A stretch of DNA of 64,000 nt from Alistipes sp. (GCA_021201825.1 JAJQED010000004.1:62001-126000), one strand, 5' to 3'. Positions 36,480-46,746 are shown, counted from the stretch's first letter. Notes: generated by a model from the letters alone, not told the origin. Made by a program: numbers and translations.

Positions 36480-37692
36480 TTAGGCAAAGAGTTTTTTAAG
36501 ACTATCCATGTCCCGTTTGATCCCATTATCCATGACTTTAGCGTAATGCTGCGTCATCCTAATATCGGAGTGCCCCAACATTCGTGCAACATTTTCCACC
36601 GAAACGCCGTTATTCAGACACACAACAGTCGCGTAGGTATGTCTGGCAGTATGAGTGGTCAGCTTCTTATTTATCTCACAGAAATCAGCTATCTCTTTTA
36701 GATAAGAATTCATCTTTTGATTACTCGTAACAGGCAGAAGTTTATCGGTTCCGCATATTTTAGGGTGGTTACGGTATTTCTCAAGTATTCTTTGCGGAAT
36801 CGGAAGCAGTGGAATGTCACACATATTTTTGGTTTTATCTCGGGTCTTCCTAATCCAAAGATCGCCTTGTCCGTCCTTAGTAATATGGTGGGCACGGAGG
36901 TTATCGACATCAGTGTAAGCTAAGCCAGTAAAGCAGCAGAAAATGAAGACATCCCTTACATATTCAAGCCGTTCGAGTTTCAAATCTTTATTGATAACTC
37001 TGTTTATTTCATCTATCGTTAAAACTTCCTTTATAACTTCATTCTGCTTAAATTTAATTCCGACAAAAGGATCTTTGCGCATCCAGTCATTTGCGAGTGC
37101 AAGATTGATTATCTTCTTGAAGCATTTCATATACCTGACAACGGTGTTTTGGGCGCACTTACGTTTAGTTTTCAGGAATAGTTCGAAATGCCTGACCAGT
37201 TCTCCATTTATTTCATTGAATGATATATCATCTTTCTTGTAATACTTGAGTATTACTTCCTGTAAATACTTACAAGTATTTCTGTATCTGCAAACTGTTA
37301 TCTTAACATAATCCTGTCCGATTAGCTGCTCCATCTTTTCTATTTCAGCTTTGAAAGTTGCAATGAATAGCCTTTGTTCTGTAAGATTAAAAAGAGATTC
37401 GAGTATCAAGCGGGCAGAGTAGTGAGAGCCACTTAGCTGATATTCCTTTTGTATCGTGAGAGCACGAAGCCTAAGGTCATTTAGGTAATCATTAAGCTCT
37501 TTACTTTGTTTGTCTTTCCCTTTGGATTGCTGTAATCGTGGGTCCCAGAGTTTTTCCGGGATACTTCTTTTGATTTTAGCTTCTGCTCGTATACCACCCA
37601 AAGTTAGCCTGATTACAATGGGTGCTTCTCCGTTTTTCAGTAATCTTGCTTTAATAATCAAAAACAGCACATTAAAATCATGTCGATTCATA
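36480..37692 (-). CDS. int: Tyrosine recombinase/integrase of the ICE
   Basis: 'HTARHTYATVVCLNNGVSVENVARMLGHSDIRMTQHYAKV' catalytic C-terminus; start probably MNRHDFNVLFLIIK (about 37692) rather than 37802. Confidence 0.9.
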
Positions 37693-37872
37693 CCGTTAAT
37701 TTTAGAGGTTAAAGATACATTTACGGCACTATTCGAAGCGTTTGTAAAGCACTGCATTTCAGAGCAAAACCCTCGTAAAAGGTTGCTTTTTTTGGGCCTC
37801 AAAAAAAAGCAACCGAATTTGCATTCTTTTAATGCTTAAAAATGCATTATTTCACGGGTGGGGTAAAAAGAA

Positions 37873-37901
37873 AAATCCCTGAATTTGCTTGAAATTCAGG
37901 G
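37873..37901 (-). terminator. Hairpin between tRNA-Phe copy and integrase
   Basis: tccctgaattt-gctt-gaaattcaggga; minus strand followed by T-rich tract. Confidence 0.7.
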
Positions 37902-37938
37902 ACTTTTGCGTTAAGATGCTTAATTTATCATCTGTAAA

Positions 37939-38013
<75 letters not shown>

Positions 38014-38054
38014 TGTGGGTATCTGTGGGTGCTTTTAAAGTTGATTTGGTATGG

Positions 38055-38078
38055 GGTGGTTTAAACGGTGGTTTAAAC
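38055..38078. repeat. Tandem 12-bp direct repeats (ggtggtttaaac x2)
   Basis: 38055-38066 and 38067-38078; related tggtttaaacaa at the other element end (about 46583-46594). Confidence 0.8.
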
Positions 38079-38221
38079 AAGTTGAATGATTAATATTAGG
38101 TTATCTATTTGATAATTATGTGAATGGGTTAAAATCGCCACTCAAAAAATCGCGCCATAAATTCTCGGCCCCCTTTACTTTTAAGATAATATACTGTCTT
38201 AATTAATAAAAGAAAAAAGAA

Positions 38222-38247
38222 ACCCCGCCCATTTCGGAGCGAGGTTA
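38222..38247 (-). terminator. Hairpin downstream of lipoprotein gene
   Basis: aaccccgc ccatttcgga gcgaggtt; T-rich on minus strand. Confidence 0.6.
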
Positions 38248-38261
38248 GTAAGTGATTGAAT

Positions 38262-38723
38262 TTATTCATCTTGTGGTCTATAAGCCGTGGTATTATTAAC
38301 ACTCCAGTATCTACCGTAATATTTATCTATTTTATCTTCGTATATAAACATGTGCCCGATCTTTGTTGACACTTGCCGATAGATGCCAATTTCAAATTCT
38401 ACATATTCACTTTCTGCTACTATTCCGTAATCCTTAAACGTATAACTGTGTTTGTAAATCAAATCCGTAATGGGTATTTGAAATGTATTGCCTAACCATG
38501 AAAGGATTAAAAAATCATCATCGTTTGTCAGAGTTATCGTAGTCTCAACACCCTCAATAATCTCTTTATTTACTGCTTCCCATATAGTTGCATCATACAC
38601 GCCTAAAATGGCATATAAATTTTCCATTACGAGGTCTTTTTCTTCCTCCTGATTATCGCTATCATCTTTATTACACGATACGGCTAATATTGCTAATAGC
38701 AATACAATTAAATACTTTTTCAT
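38262..38723 (-). CDS. Small lipoprotein (153 aa)
   Basis: MKKYLIVLLLAILAVSCNKDD lipobox. Confidence 0.65.
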   Translation of the reverse strand: MKKYLIVLLLAILAVSCNKDDSDNQEEEKDLVMENLYAILGVYDATIWEAVNKEIIEGVETTITLTNDDDFLILSWLGNTFQIPITDLIYKHSYTFKDYGIVAESEYVEFEIGIYRQVSTKIGHMFIYEDKIDKYYGRYWSVNNTTAYRPQDE

Positions 38724-38739
38724 TTAGTTATTGATTTTG

Positions 38740-38975
38740 TTTGCCGTTCAGTCCCTATACGGCAGTTACCAAAAAGAAAGCGTGGGACTGAAAGCTACTT
38801 TAGTTGATAAGGCTCTGACAAAGCCCTTGGTAATAAAATAGCAACAGCCCACGCCAAAGATATGACGTGAGAGAGGTCGCTTCTTCTCTTACCGTTTTAG
38901 GAATTGTCAGATTCTATCAACGAGAATTAGCTTCACACTTTCGTGTTCTTCCAAAATGTCTGTGCCTTTCGACAC
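38740..38975 (-). ncRNA. Candidate structured RNA or long structured 5' leader upstream of lipoprotein gene
   Basis: Minus strand: TATATTTG promoter element at 38988-38981; GNRA-capped hairpins; helix GTTGATA..TCTGACAA / TTGTCAGA..TATCAAC; gcgtggg/cccacgc; ttcagtccc/gggactgaa; terminal tgccgt/acggca. Confidence 0.55.
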
Positions 38976-39170
38976 ATGGCAAATATAGGAATAATATACG
39001 AGTGTTCCTCTCCTTTAGGCTGTTGCTAAAGCAAAAGTAGTGCTATCTTTCCAAAATTAATCTATTTCATATTTAGTATGTTAATAGCAATTTTGGGGTA
39101 TTGTCTTAATTGAATTTAGAGTGACACAATTTCTCAATATCTCATTCTATATACACCTCGTGAAATTATG

Positions 39171-39454
39171 TCACTCAAAAGAACGGACGATAAGCGACAT
39201 TACCTCGTCCAGATATATAGCCTGTCCTGTGGACTGCCGTCCCCACCAAAAGCAACCGCAATTCTCGATGATAACTTCGCATTTATCTTTAAGTAGTCGG
39301 GCAAGATAGGGTGTGACGAGCCACCACTCCATAACTTCAAACCACTGGCCATACAGCGATTCGTCAGGGATGAACCCGATTTTAAGAGTTCAGAAACGAC
39401 TGAACTTTGATTGTGCAAAACATAGTTCTCAACCAATTCACTTTCCTTTTTCAT
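39171..39454 (-). pseudogene. Small hypothetical protein gene with apparent 1-nt frameshift
   Basis: MKKESELVENYVLHNQSSVVSELLK then frame shift near 39380-39386 to KIGFIPDESLYGQWFEVMEWWLVTPYLARLLKDKCEVIIENCGCFWWGRQSTGQAIYLDEVMSLIVRSFE*. Confidence 0.5.
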
Positions 39455-39485
39455 AAGACATCTTTGTTGTGGTTAATAAAAGCGA

Positions 39486-39516
39486 AAAGCCTCTCCGATT
39501 TGGAAAGGCTTTAGTT
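39486..39516. terminator. Bidirectional-type hairpin
   Basis: aaaagcctctcc-gattt-ggaaaggcttta. Confidence 0.6.
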
Positions 39517-39769
39517 TTTAAGAAATGAGACTTTGATTTATAATCCTCAGATATTTTTATCTGTCTTTAGTTTGTATTTTCTGAACAAATTATACGTCAT
39601 AGTATAAACTGTGATAGGCGAAATAAAAAATCCCCCCAGTAAATGGCGAGGGGGTAGGAAATACTTATATACCTTAATTTGTATGAGTATAATGATCCAG
39701 ATAACTCTTGTGTCAAACCCGAAAATTAGAGTTAGGCTAATACCCGTTTGTGCGTAGTTAAGTATTAGG

Positions 39770-40627
39770 TTAAATAACGGTAGGGGAAGCTAAAGCAGAT
39801 AAAGATTCTTGGAAATTGAGATTTTCTGAAAATACTAAAACTTCATCTCCTACACGATTGGAAGCGCACTGGGAAAGTTTATAAAGTAATTTATTTTCAT
39901 CTGAATATAAATCGAGGATAAACTCATGATTGTCATAAGATATCATCCACTTTTTGCTTAGTTTTTTAACGTATTTTGATAATTCTTGATGATCTTTGTC
40001 TCGGTAGAAATTCATATATAGATCAGCACCTTTCCTATAATAAGGAGGGTCGAGATAAATGAATATGTCCTTTCGTTTCCGATCAATTTTATTTACGAAA
40101 TTAACTCCATCCTCATTGGAGATGATAATTCTATCTCGAAAAGCATGGATTTTTCGAATTTTCCGTATTAACTCCTCTTTGTTAAATCGAGCATCTATTT
40201 TATATTTTCCTAATTGTTTCTGCCCTCCAATAACCCCTCCTTTTATAACGCCTGAAATGTTCGTTCTATTCAAAAAGAATGTGGATTTGGCCAATTCAAA
40301 AGTTCCAACAGCATTTATATCCATTTGGATTGCTTTGTACTTTTGCCAATTTTCAATAGATATTTCTACATTAGTAATCCAATCACACAATCTGTCCACG
40401 TCATTTAATACAGTATTCCAGAAAGCATATATTGATGGATCGAAGTCATTTATATAGATTTGATTGACATATTCCTCAAAAAGTAATCTTAGTGCAAGAC
40501 CTGCTCCTCCCGCATAAGGTTCGGCATAGTTTATCCCCACTAAATTGTTCTCATAAAAGAATCTGGAAACAAAAGGGAAAATGCAATTTTTCCCTCCAGG
40601 ATATCTTAATGGAGAATAATGTTTCAT
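39770..40627 (-). CDS. Dam-like (D12 class) N6-adenine DNA methyltransferase
   Basis: 'SPLRYPGGKNCIFPFV', 'NYAEPYAGGAGLALRLL', 'DIFIYLDPPYYRKGADLY'. Confidence 0.92.
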   Translation of the reverse strand: MKHYSPLRYPGGKNCIFPFVSRFFYENNLVGINYAEPYAGGAGLALRLLFEEYVNQIYINDFDPSIYAFWNTVLNDVDRLCDWITNVEISIENWQKYKAIQMDINAVGTFELAKSTFFLNRTNISGVIKGGVIGGQKQLGKYKIDARFNKEELIRKIRKIHAFRDRIIISNEDGVNFVNKIDRKRKDIFIYLDPPYYRKGADLYMNFYRDKDHQELSKYVKKLSKKWMISYDNHEFILDLYSDENKLLYKLSQCASNRVGDEVLVFSENLNFQESLSALASPTVI

Positions 40628-40628
40628 A

Positions 40629-41906
40629 TCAATTTTTACCGTGTGTAATTTGGACCATTGCTCCTAATATTATTGATATTGCAATTGTCTGGTCATAATT
40701 TTTTGATGCTGTATAATTATGTGCTCCAATGTGCAAGTGTTGCAATAAAGACGATTCTGCAACATTATGAGAACTCAAATAAGTTTTAGCATCCTGATTT
40801 TCTTTTAACGTAGCTTTAGCTTTCTTAAAATTGGCCTTTATATATTTATCCATATCTCCTCCTGTCCTCTCTTGTGCCGCGGTTTCACAGAATAACCTCA
40901 TAGACATCCTGATCAAACAAGGGAATGAATTGGATAGAGTTTTTTTGTTCGCTTCGTAATACGAATTTAAATCGAGAATATCTCTATATAAATTACTAAC
41001 TTCTCCTGCCACTAAATATAACGGGCCACCAAATATAGTAAGTTTGTTCCCGCTTACTCGTTTAGTTTTCCTTTTTTTTACCTCTGGCTGAAATGTCTTT
41101 TCTGGAACCGATTTTAAATCAATAGGAACGAATTTATTTTTATAATTATCCTCGATGATACTTATTGTTGTTGGTTCTAAAGCTTTTTTTACTGTTCCGC
41201 GATTTTTTCGTGTGGTTATTTCTTTGTATTGAATTTTATGCGCTAAATCTGTCAATATTTCTGTTGCTTGTTCAGGAGTATATTTAGAATATAGTTGACC
41301 ATCCTTAAATTCAAAGCCTAAATCGTGCAATATGTGTTCTGTAAGCACCTCCTCTTTAACAAACCTTTGATTTAAAAAAGAATTATTACTTATCATGCCT
41401 CCTGTATTTTCATCAAAGAGTAGAAAAGTACTTTTGCCTTGGGACATAAATTTATCCACAAACATATCTCTTTCTAATGCAGACCATGAGCCAGAATCTG
41501 CATGTTTACGATAAACATTTTTTAGTGCTATATCTTCAGAGCAAACGTTACATGGAATCTCTTTGGGAATATTGGGCAAAGTATCAATATCGCTATCTTC
41601 TGCAATATCTACATATCCATGTTGAATTTTACCCAAAATTATACGCCTGTTACCATCGTAGACCACAGGTTTTTTTCCGTGGTACACAACTGTTGGGAGT
41701 TCGCTAAAATCATAATAATCTCCCATCTCTTTAGCTAACTTCTTTAAAGTCCACTTGTCATTATGATCTCTTATTGCTTTATCAACAATTTGCTGGTCTG
41801 TGGCATTTGGATTTATCGGGTCTCGCGGATTTTCTGTCCACAAAACCAAATCTTTCAATCGAATCGTCCTTACTTCTTGGCTCATAAATTGGGTTTGTTT
41901 ATGCAA
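40629..41906 (-). CDS. ParB/Srx N-terminal-domain-like protein, operonic with Dam-like MTase
   Basis: 'IRLKDLVLWTENPRDPINPNATDQQIVDKAI...ELPTVVYHGKKPVVYDGNRRIILGKI' ParB-like fold signature; 1-nt spacing to MTase start; start may be internal Met (MSQEVRTIRL). Confidence 0.75.
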   Translation of the reverse strand: MHKQTQFMSQEVRTIRLKDLVLWTENPRDPINPNATDQQIVDKAIRDHNDKWTLKKLAKEMGDYYDFSELPTVVYHGKKPVVYDGNRRIILGKIQHGYVDIAEDSDIDTLPNIPKEIPCNVCSEDIALKNVYRKHADSGSWSALERDMFVDKFMSQGKSTFLLFDENTGGMISNNSFLNQRFVKEEVLTEHILHDLGFEFKDGQLYSKYTPEQATEILTDLAHKIQYKEITTRKNRGTVKKALEPTTISIIEDNYKNKFVPIDLKSVPEKTFQPEVKKRKTKRVSGNKLTIFGGPLYLVAGEVSNLYRDILDLNSYYEANKKTLSNSFPCLIRMSMRLFCETAAQERTGGDMDKYIKANFKKAKATLKENQDAKTYLSSHNVAESSLLQHLHIGAHNYTASKNYDQTIAISIILGAMVQITHGKN

Positions 41907-42007
41907 ACATAATGATTATAAGTTTAATAACCAGAGGTAGTATATTTTTTATTGGCAGGGAAAGTGATGTAATTTTGAGAGGTTTTATAAAGAGAGATAT
42001 TTACAAT

Positions 42008-44371
42008 TTATATCACTTTTGGAAATTTCTTACCCAATAGCACCCACTTCCCTGCTCCTGCTGTTCCTCGCTTAAAATGCCCATAAAAATACAAGAGAAT
42101 ATCTCCTGCCGTTCCCCTACGATCATAACTTATCTTATACTTATTAAGAATTGGCTCCAAATACTTTTGAACGTCTGCTGTGGTATATGTAGTATTCGGA
42201 TTGAAAGCCTTATAGACATCCTTAATAACAGGCTTATTTCTTAGTTGGCTTAATCGTTTGGCTTTCTTCAATTCGGTCTTTACCGCTGAATCTTTAAACT
42301 CTAAATCTTTTATCTTAGCCAGTTTCAGATAAGGCATAGCCTCGATATATAATGAATATTCTTTTTTAAGTTCGGCTAAAAATTTGAGATCATATAAGTT
42401 ACTAAATTCCTCTATCTTTAAGAGAATGTCATATAAGAGGGTAATTCGCTTGGCTTTAGAATTATTCTTATTTAATAGGTAATTTCTTTCCTGTTCTGTA
42501 TAAACAGCATATTCTGAATCGGAATATACCATAAAAGCCTCAGAACGAATGTAAGATTTATAAAGAGTAGATGGGTATCTATAAATCATTTTCAACCGTT
42601 CATCCAGATAAGCATTGTTATATCGGAAATAGTTTATATCCCCATTTTTTTGATTTACATAACCCTCTTTCCAATATTCGGTATTCTCGATACCCTCTTT
42701 TATTATATCGCTCTCTCCTTGACTATCTGCCGCCTCATAGAGTTCAACCATTTTATGAAGTCCTGAATGTTGTTCTTTTAGATATTGCTCAAACTCTTCT
42801 CTTTCGTAATACTCCAGTTGTGGATTGGTGTCGGTTATATGTATTATTTTATCTATGCCGTTTCGGAATCTCCCTGCAATCTGTATGGCTTCTGTTTCTG
42901 GGTCTATAAGGGAATATGGTGTTTTGTCAGGTATGGTTTTATACACCCTCGAAATCATCATTACGGTAGGCTTATAATCTAATTCAATATCAACCGCAGA
43001 ATAAAATCTGCTCGTAAAGAAATTATATTTATTTAAGACGGCTTTACCGTTTTCAATCGCAATAGTGTCGAAAACATTATACCCGTCTTTCTTTATATTC
43101 TTTTTCGCGTCGCTACTGCAATATATATGTGTTTTTTCTCCAATTTTAAGCGCATCAATCATTTCTATAATACCTGACGGAGAGTTATAGAACACACAAA
43201 CAACCTCATCCTCATCTAATTGTTTAAGAGTTCTTTTAAACATTAGACTTACATTATTGGTGTGTTTTAGTTCCAATAACTGTATATGATCGTATAGAGG
43301 CTGTATCTTTATTACTTTAAAGCCCTGCTCCTCAAATCGAGAATCATTCACGACTATTGGAGTAGCCGAAACCATTGCCTTATTCTTAAACAGAAAGAAA
43401 TCATCAATCGGCAGAATGATATTCTGACGAAAGTCAATATCCGATACTATCTTATCGCACTCATCGAATAATAGAAACCAATCAGTCAAGTAATGGAATC
43501 TAAGCGCGTCTAAGGCCTTTCTTACTTTTGTCTAGCTGTCTGGGGTGGTCATTATCTTTATGGTTCCCGTTTGCTCCGAAATTCGCTCGGCTATATCTTT
43601 AGCTGTTATCTTTTCTCCGTAAACGCCAATTAGATTTGGATGTTTTAGTTGCTTGCCAATTATAACAGGCACATTAGTCTCAATTATAATCGAATTGCGG
43701 TTTTTGTTGGTTATCTCTAAATAAGTGGCCCCACAACCGCATATTGTCTTATTGATTATTGTGTTAGTTGGAATTTCAGGTAATACAGAATCAAGATGTT
43801 TCCCCTCTTTTAGATATATAATTTCTGTCGGGAGTGTGTGGGTATCTAAAACTGGAATATCCTGCTCTGGGCATGGCGAGGAATATGCCTCTATGCTTTC
43901 AAGTAAGTTATTCAATTCATCCCATGAATAGGGAAAGAAACCGTAGTCTATGCTCCCATACGGATAGTTTGCAGTGAAACGGATGCCCTTTATATCGTTA
44001 TGTATTTCTTCCTCATGTGTATACTTATCTCCGCCTCGCTTAATCTCTCTCTTTATATGCTTATATATATGATCTTCCTCTGCCCAATGGGGAATATCTT
44101 TATCTCCAATGTCAAACTTAGGCATGTCCTGAGTATTGCCCGTAAGCAAATAAGAGAATATAAACTTCTCAATGGCGGGTGTGAATAGTATTTCGTGATA
44201 ACCGAAAAAATCGTCTCCTATAGTGCCTGTTCGCAAAATAGGAACTCCTTTCAGCATTCCAATTCTACCCTCTAACCTTATGCCGTCCCTTAGAAAGCTT
44301 TGAAATTTTCTGTTTCTGCCTGAATATTTAAGGTCTTAACGGTTCGCCTTTTTGGGTTGATTGTTTGCCAT
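42008..44371 (-). pseudogene. Divergent SF2 helicase-like gene interrupted by two in-frame stop codons
   Basis: Single 788-codon frame starting MANNQPKKANR, TAA at 44336-44338, TAG at 43532-43534; motifs 'NKTICGCGATYLEI', 'LLFDECDKIV', 'VSATPIV', 'AIQIAGRFRNG'. Confidence 0.75.
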
Positions 44372-44911
44372 TTAAAGCAAGGAATTTAATTTGGCATCCA
44401 GTTCTTCGGTAGTATAGGGGAGTTTGCCGTAATTGATTGTAATACGATTATAGGTTGCCTTATATCCCGTTTCGGGGTCGTGGGTTAGTTTACTGTTTTG
44501 GCTGTCACGTTTCAGAAGATGAAAAAGATACGTTTCCTTTGCATTGGTTGCACCCACAAAATTACTCGGTATATGGGTATCTAAAATATAGTTTTCAAAA
44601 TGGTTGTATATGTAATTTAGAATGTCTTTGTTAAGATGCAGGTTCTTGGTTTCCGATGCAGAAACGGAAAAGAATTTATAGTAAGGACAATTTTTATTTA
44701 TTATAAATTCAGGGTCAATGGAAGTCCCCCATTCCATTTCCTCTTTTAACGTGTTAAATGCTCCCAGATTTTCAGTGCTTTTAAAATCCGAGAGAGATAT
44801 TTTTGTCATATTACCCTGTGAAGCCATATAATCATCATGAAGTGCATCTGCATCGAATGGGGTATTTTCTTCTACCATTAGCGTATCCTGTTCGTGGTTA
44901 TCATAGTTCAT
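44372..44911 (-). CDS. Hypothetical protein (179 aa) translationally adjacent to helicase frame
   Basis: Stop TAA immediately precedes ATG of the helicase frame. Confidence 0.6.
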   Translation of the reverse strand: MNYDNHEQDTLMVEENTPFDADALHDDYMASQGNMTKISLSDFKSTENLGAFNTLKEEMEWGTSIDPEFIINKNCPYYKFFSVSASETKNLHLNKDILNYIYNHFENYILDTHIPSNFVGATNAKETYLFHLLKRDSQNSKLTHDPETGYKATYNRITINYGKLPYTTEELDAKLNSLL

Positions 44912-44952
44912 ATTTAGTTGGATTTTAGATTATTAATTCGATAAATATATGA

Positions 44953-44992
44953 AAAAAGAGGCTGTCCGCATAATTGGACAACCTCTTTTAGT
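44953..44992. terminator. Strong hairpin
   Basis: aaaagaggctgtcc-gcataatt-ggacaacctctttt. Confidence 0.8.
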
Positions 44993-45054
44993 TTAGTGAC
45001 ATATTTTTGAACGGGTACATAAAAGAAGATTTGGCTGAATTGTGTCACTTGTCA

Positions 45055-45372
45055 TTACTTTCTGAACATACGCCAGTCCTCGAATGAAGATGGCATAAAG
45101 CGGCCATACCCTCCTTTTGCCCATTTAATATATTCTTCATACTCAGCCTTGTCTCTTTCCAATTGTTGTGCTTCTGCTTGCCTCCTTTGTATTTCCTTTA
45201 CTGCGGACTTTGTGATTTCTCTTGCTCTTATTTCATCTTTTCTTACCCTTTTACGCTCATTATAATTACCTATGATAAGGAGTGCAATAGCTGCTATTAT
45301 AAGGATTAAAAGGAAAATCATATCATCATTATTAAGATTTATCAAATTTAATGTATTATCTTGATATGACAA
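45055..45372 (-). CDS. Small membrane/coiled-coil hypothetical protein (105 aa)
   Basis: TM near N-terminus followed by charged helix; next to integrase. Confidence 0.5.
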   Translation of the reverse strand: MSYQDNTLNLINLNNDDMIFLLILIIAAIALLIIGNYNERKRVRKDEIRAREITKSAVKEIQRRQAEAQQLERDKAEYEEYIKWAKGGYGRFMPSSFEDWRMFRK

Positions 45373-45375
45373 AGT

Positions 45376-46583
45376 TTACAGCAGATTCTTCATCGCCTCG
45401 TCAATCTGCGAGTTTTCAAAGCTGTCGAGGTAATATTGGGTGACTTTCTCGGAACTGTGGCCTAATGATTCACATATTATAGAAGTCGATACACCTGACC
45501 TTTTCAAAACGGTCGCGTAAGAGTGGCGAGCAACATAGGTAGTTAAGTCAATCGGTATTCCCAACTCTTTCCCGACTTCTTTTAGATATTTATTCACTTT
45601 AGTAATGACTTTGTGAATGCGGTTTCGCTGCTGTATCTCCGTCTTGTGAAATGAAGAAAGTATAGGAAAGATATAATCCTCATCATCGTAAAAGGGGCTT
45701 ATGTACCTTTCAATGATTTCTACTGCTCTAGGTTGCAACGGTAGGCGAATCAATTTACCAGTCTTTTGGCGAGGATAGACAAGTCGGTTATCCACGAGGT
45801 TTGCACCTCTCAAATGCGCCATATCCACGAAATTAATCCCTGCCATATAATAGGAGAAAGCAAACAGATCAATAGCAAGGCGAGTGTATTTATGTTCCGT
45901 TTCGTAGTTTACAATCTTTATAATATCATCTTTCGATACTGACCGCTTTGCTGTTGCTTGGCTCAATTTAGATACCTTGTAGGCCTTGAAAGGGTAGTAT
46001 TCTGCTTTGACAATGTTTTGCTCGATAGCCAAATTGAAAACTGCTCGAAGTGTGCGAAATCTTTTGCCTGTGGTATTCTCGGCAGAGCCACCCGACCGCA
46101 ACCAATTTTCATAGCGTTTTAGCCATGCTGTGTCAATATCGGAGAAATAAATATCCAGATGCCCGTTGAATTTTTTGAGTGAATTGTAGACCTCTAAATG
46201 CGACATTGCATATCCTGTCCGCTTTTGCTCTTTTAGGGATTTGATTTGAGCGAGAAATAAATCGCCGACGGTCTTTTTACGGACAGGGTTAATTAGTCGC
46301 TCATGCAGAGAAGTGGCGGTGAAATCCTTATTTTCGGCTTGCAATTCGATAATCTTTGACCGATACGCTTTGATTTTGTCGGCCATAATCCGTTCGATAT
46401 TTACCCGATTCGGGCAGTTTCTACGGGTTTGTTCTTCTCGAAATCCCAGAATGCGGGATTAACGGAAACTCCGATACTTGAATACTTTAGCTTACGGTCT
46501 TTTGTGATTCGGAGCATTAATGGGGATTCATTGTTTGCCAATACTTTAGACTTGTAACAAACGACTTCGATAGTTACGCTCAT
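45376..46583 (-). pseudogene. int: Tyrosine recombinase/integrase split by 1-nt frameshift
   Basis: N-terminal arm domain 46401..46583 (MSVTIEVVCYKSKVLANNESPLMLRITKDRKLKYSSIGVSVNPAFWDFEKNKP) and catalytic part 45376..46386; frames join if CCC at 46427-46425 (minus) were CCCC. Confidence 0.85.
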
Positions 46584-46671
46584 GGTTTAAACAACTTGCA
46601 TCGTCCACCATTAAAACCCACCCCACGCACACAAAAAAAGACAGATACATTTCTATAACTGTCTCATTTTT

Positions 46672-46746
<75 letters not shown>

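Larger units (their letters stand above)
38014..46671. mobile_element. Approx. 8.7-kb integrated element inserted at tRNA-Phe, bounded by 75-bp direct repeats
   Basis: Flanking perfect repeats, tyrosine recombinase next to tRNA, accessory gene content. Confidence 0.85.

Noticed and set aside
38740-38975. Assignment of the structured RNA to a known class (6S, tmRNA, retron msr/msd, riboswitch)
   Set aside because: No adjacent reverse transcriptase, no tRNA-like domain, and no recognisable riboswitch core; left unclassified.
42008-43489. ORF-track 493-aa protein as an independent gene
   Set aside because: Starts at TTG mid-domain and is exactly in frame with the upstream ORF across a single TAG; treated as part of one interrupted gene.
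43532-44371. Phage-like stop-codon reassignment as explanation for the TAA/TAG in the helicase
   Set aside because: Neighbouring genes in the same element end normally at TAA/TAG, and both codons would need to be recoded; decay is simpler. Kept only as an alternative.
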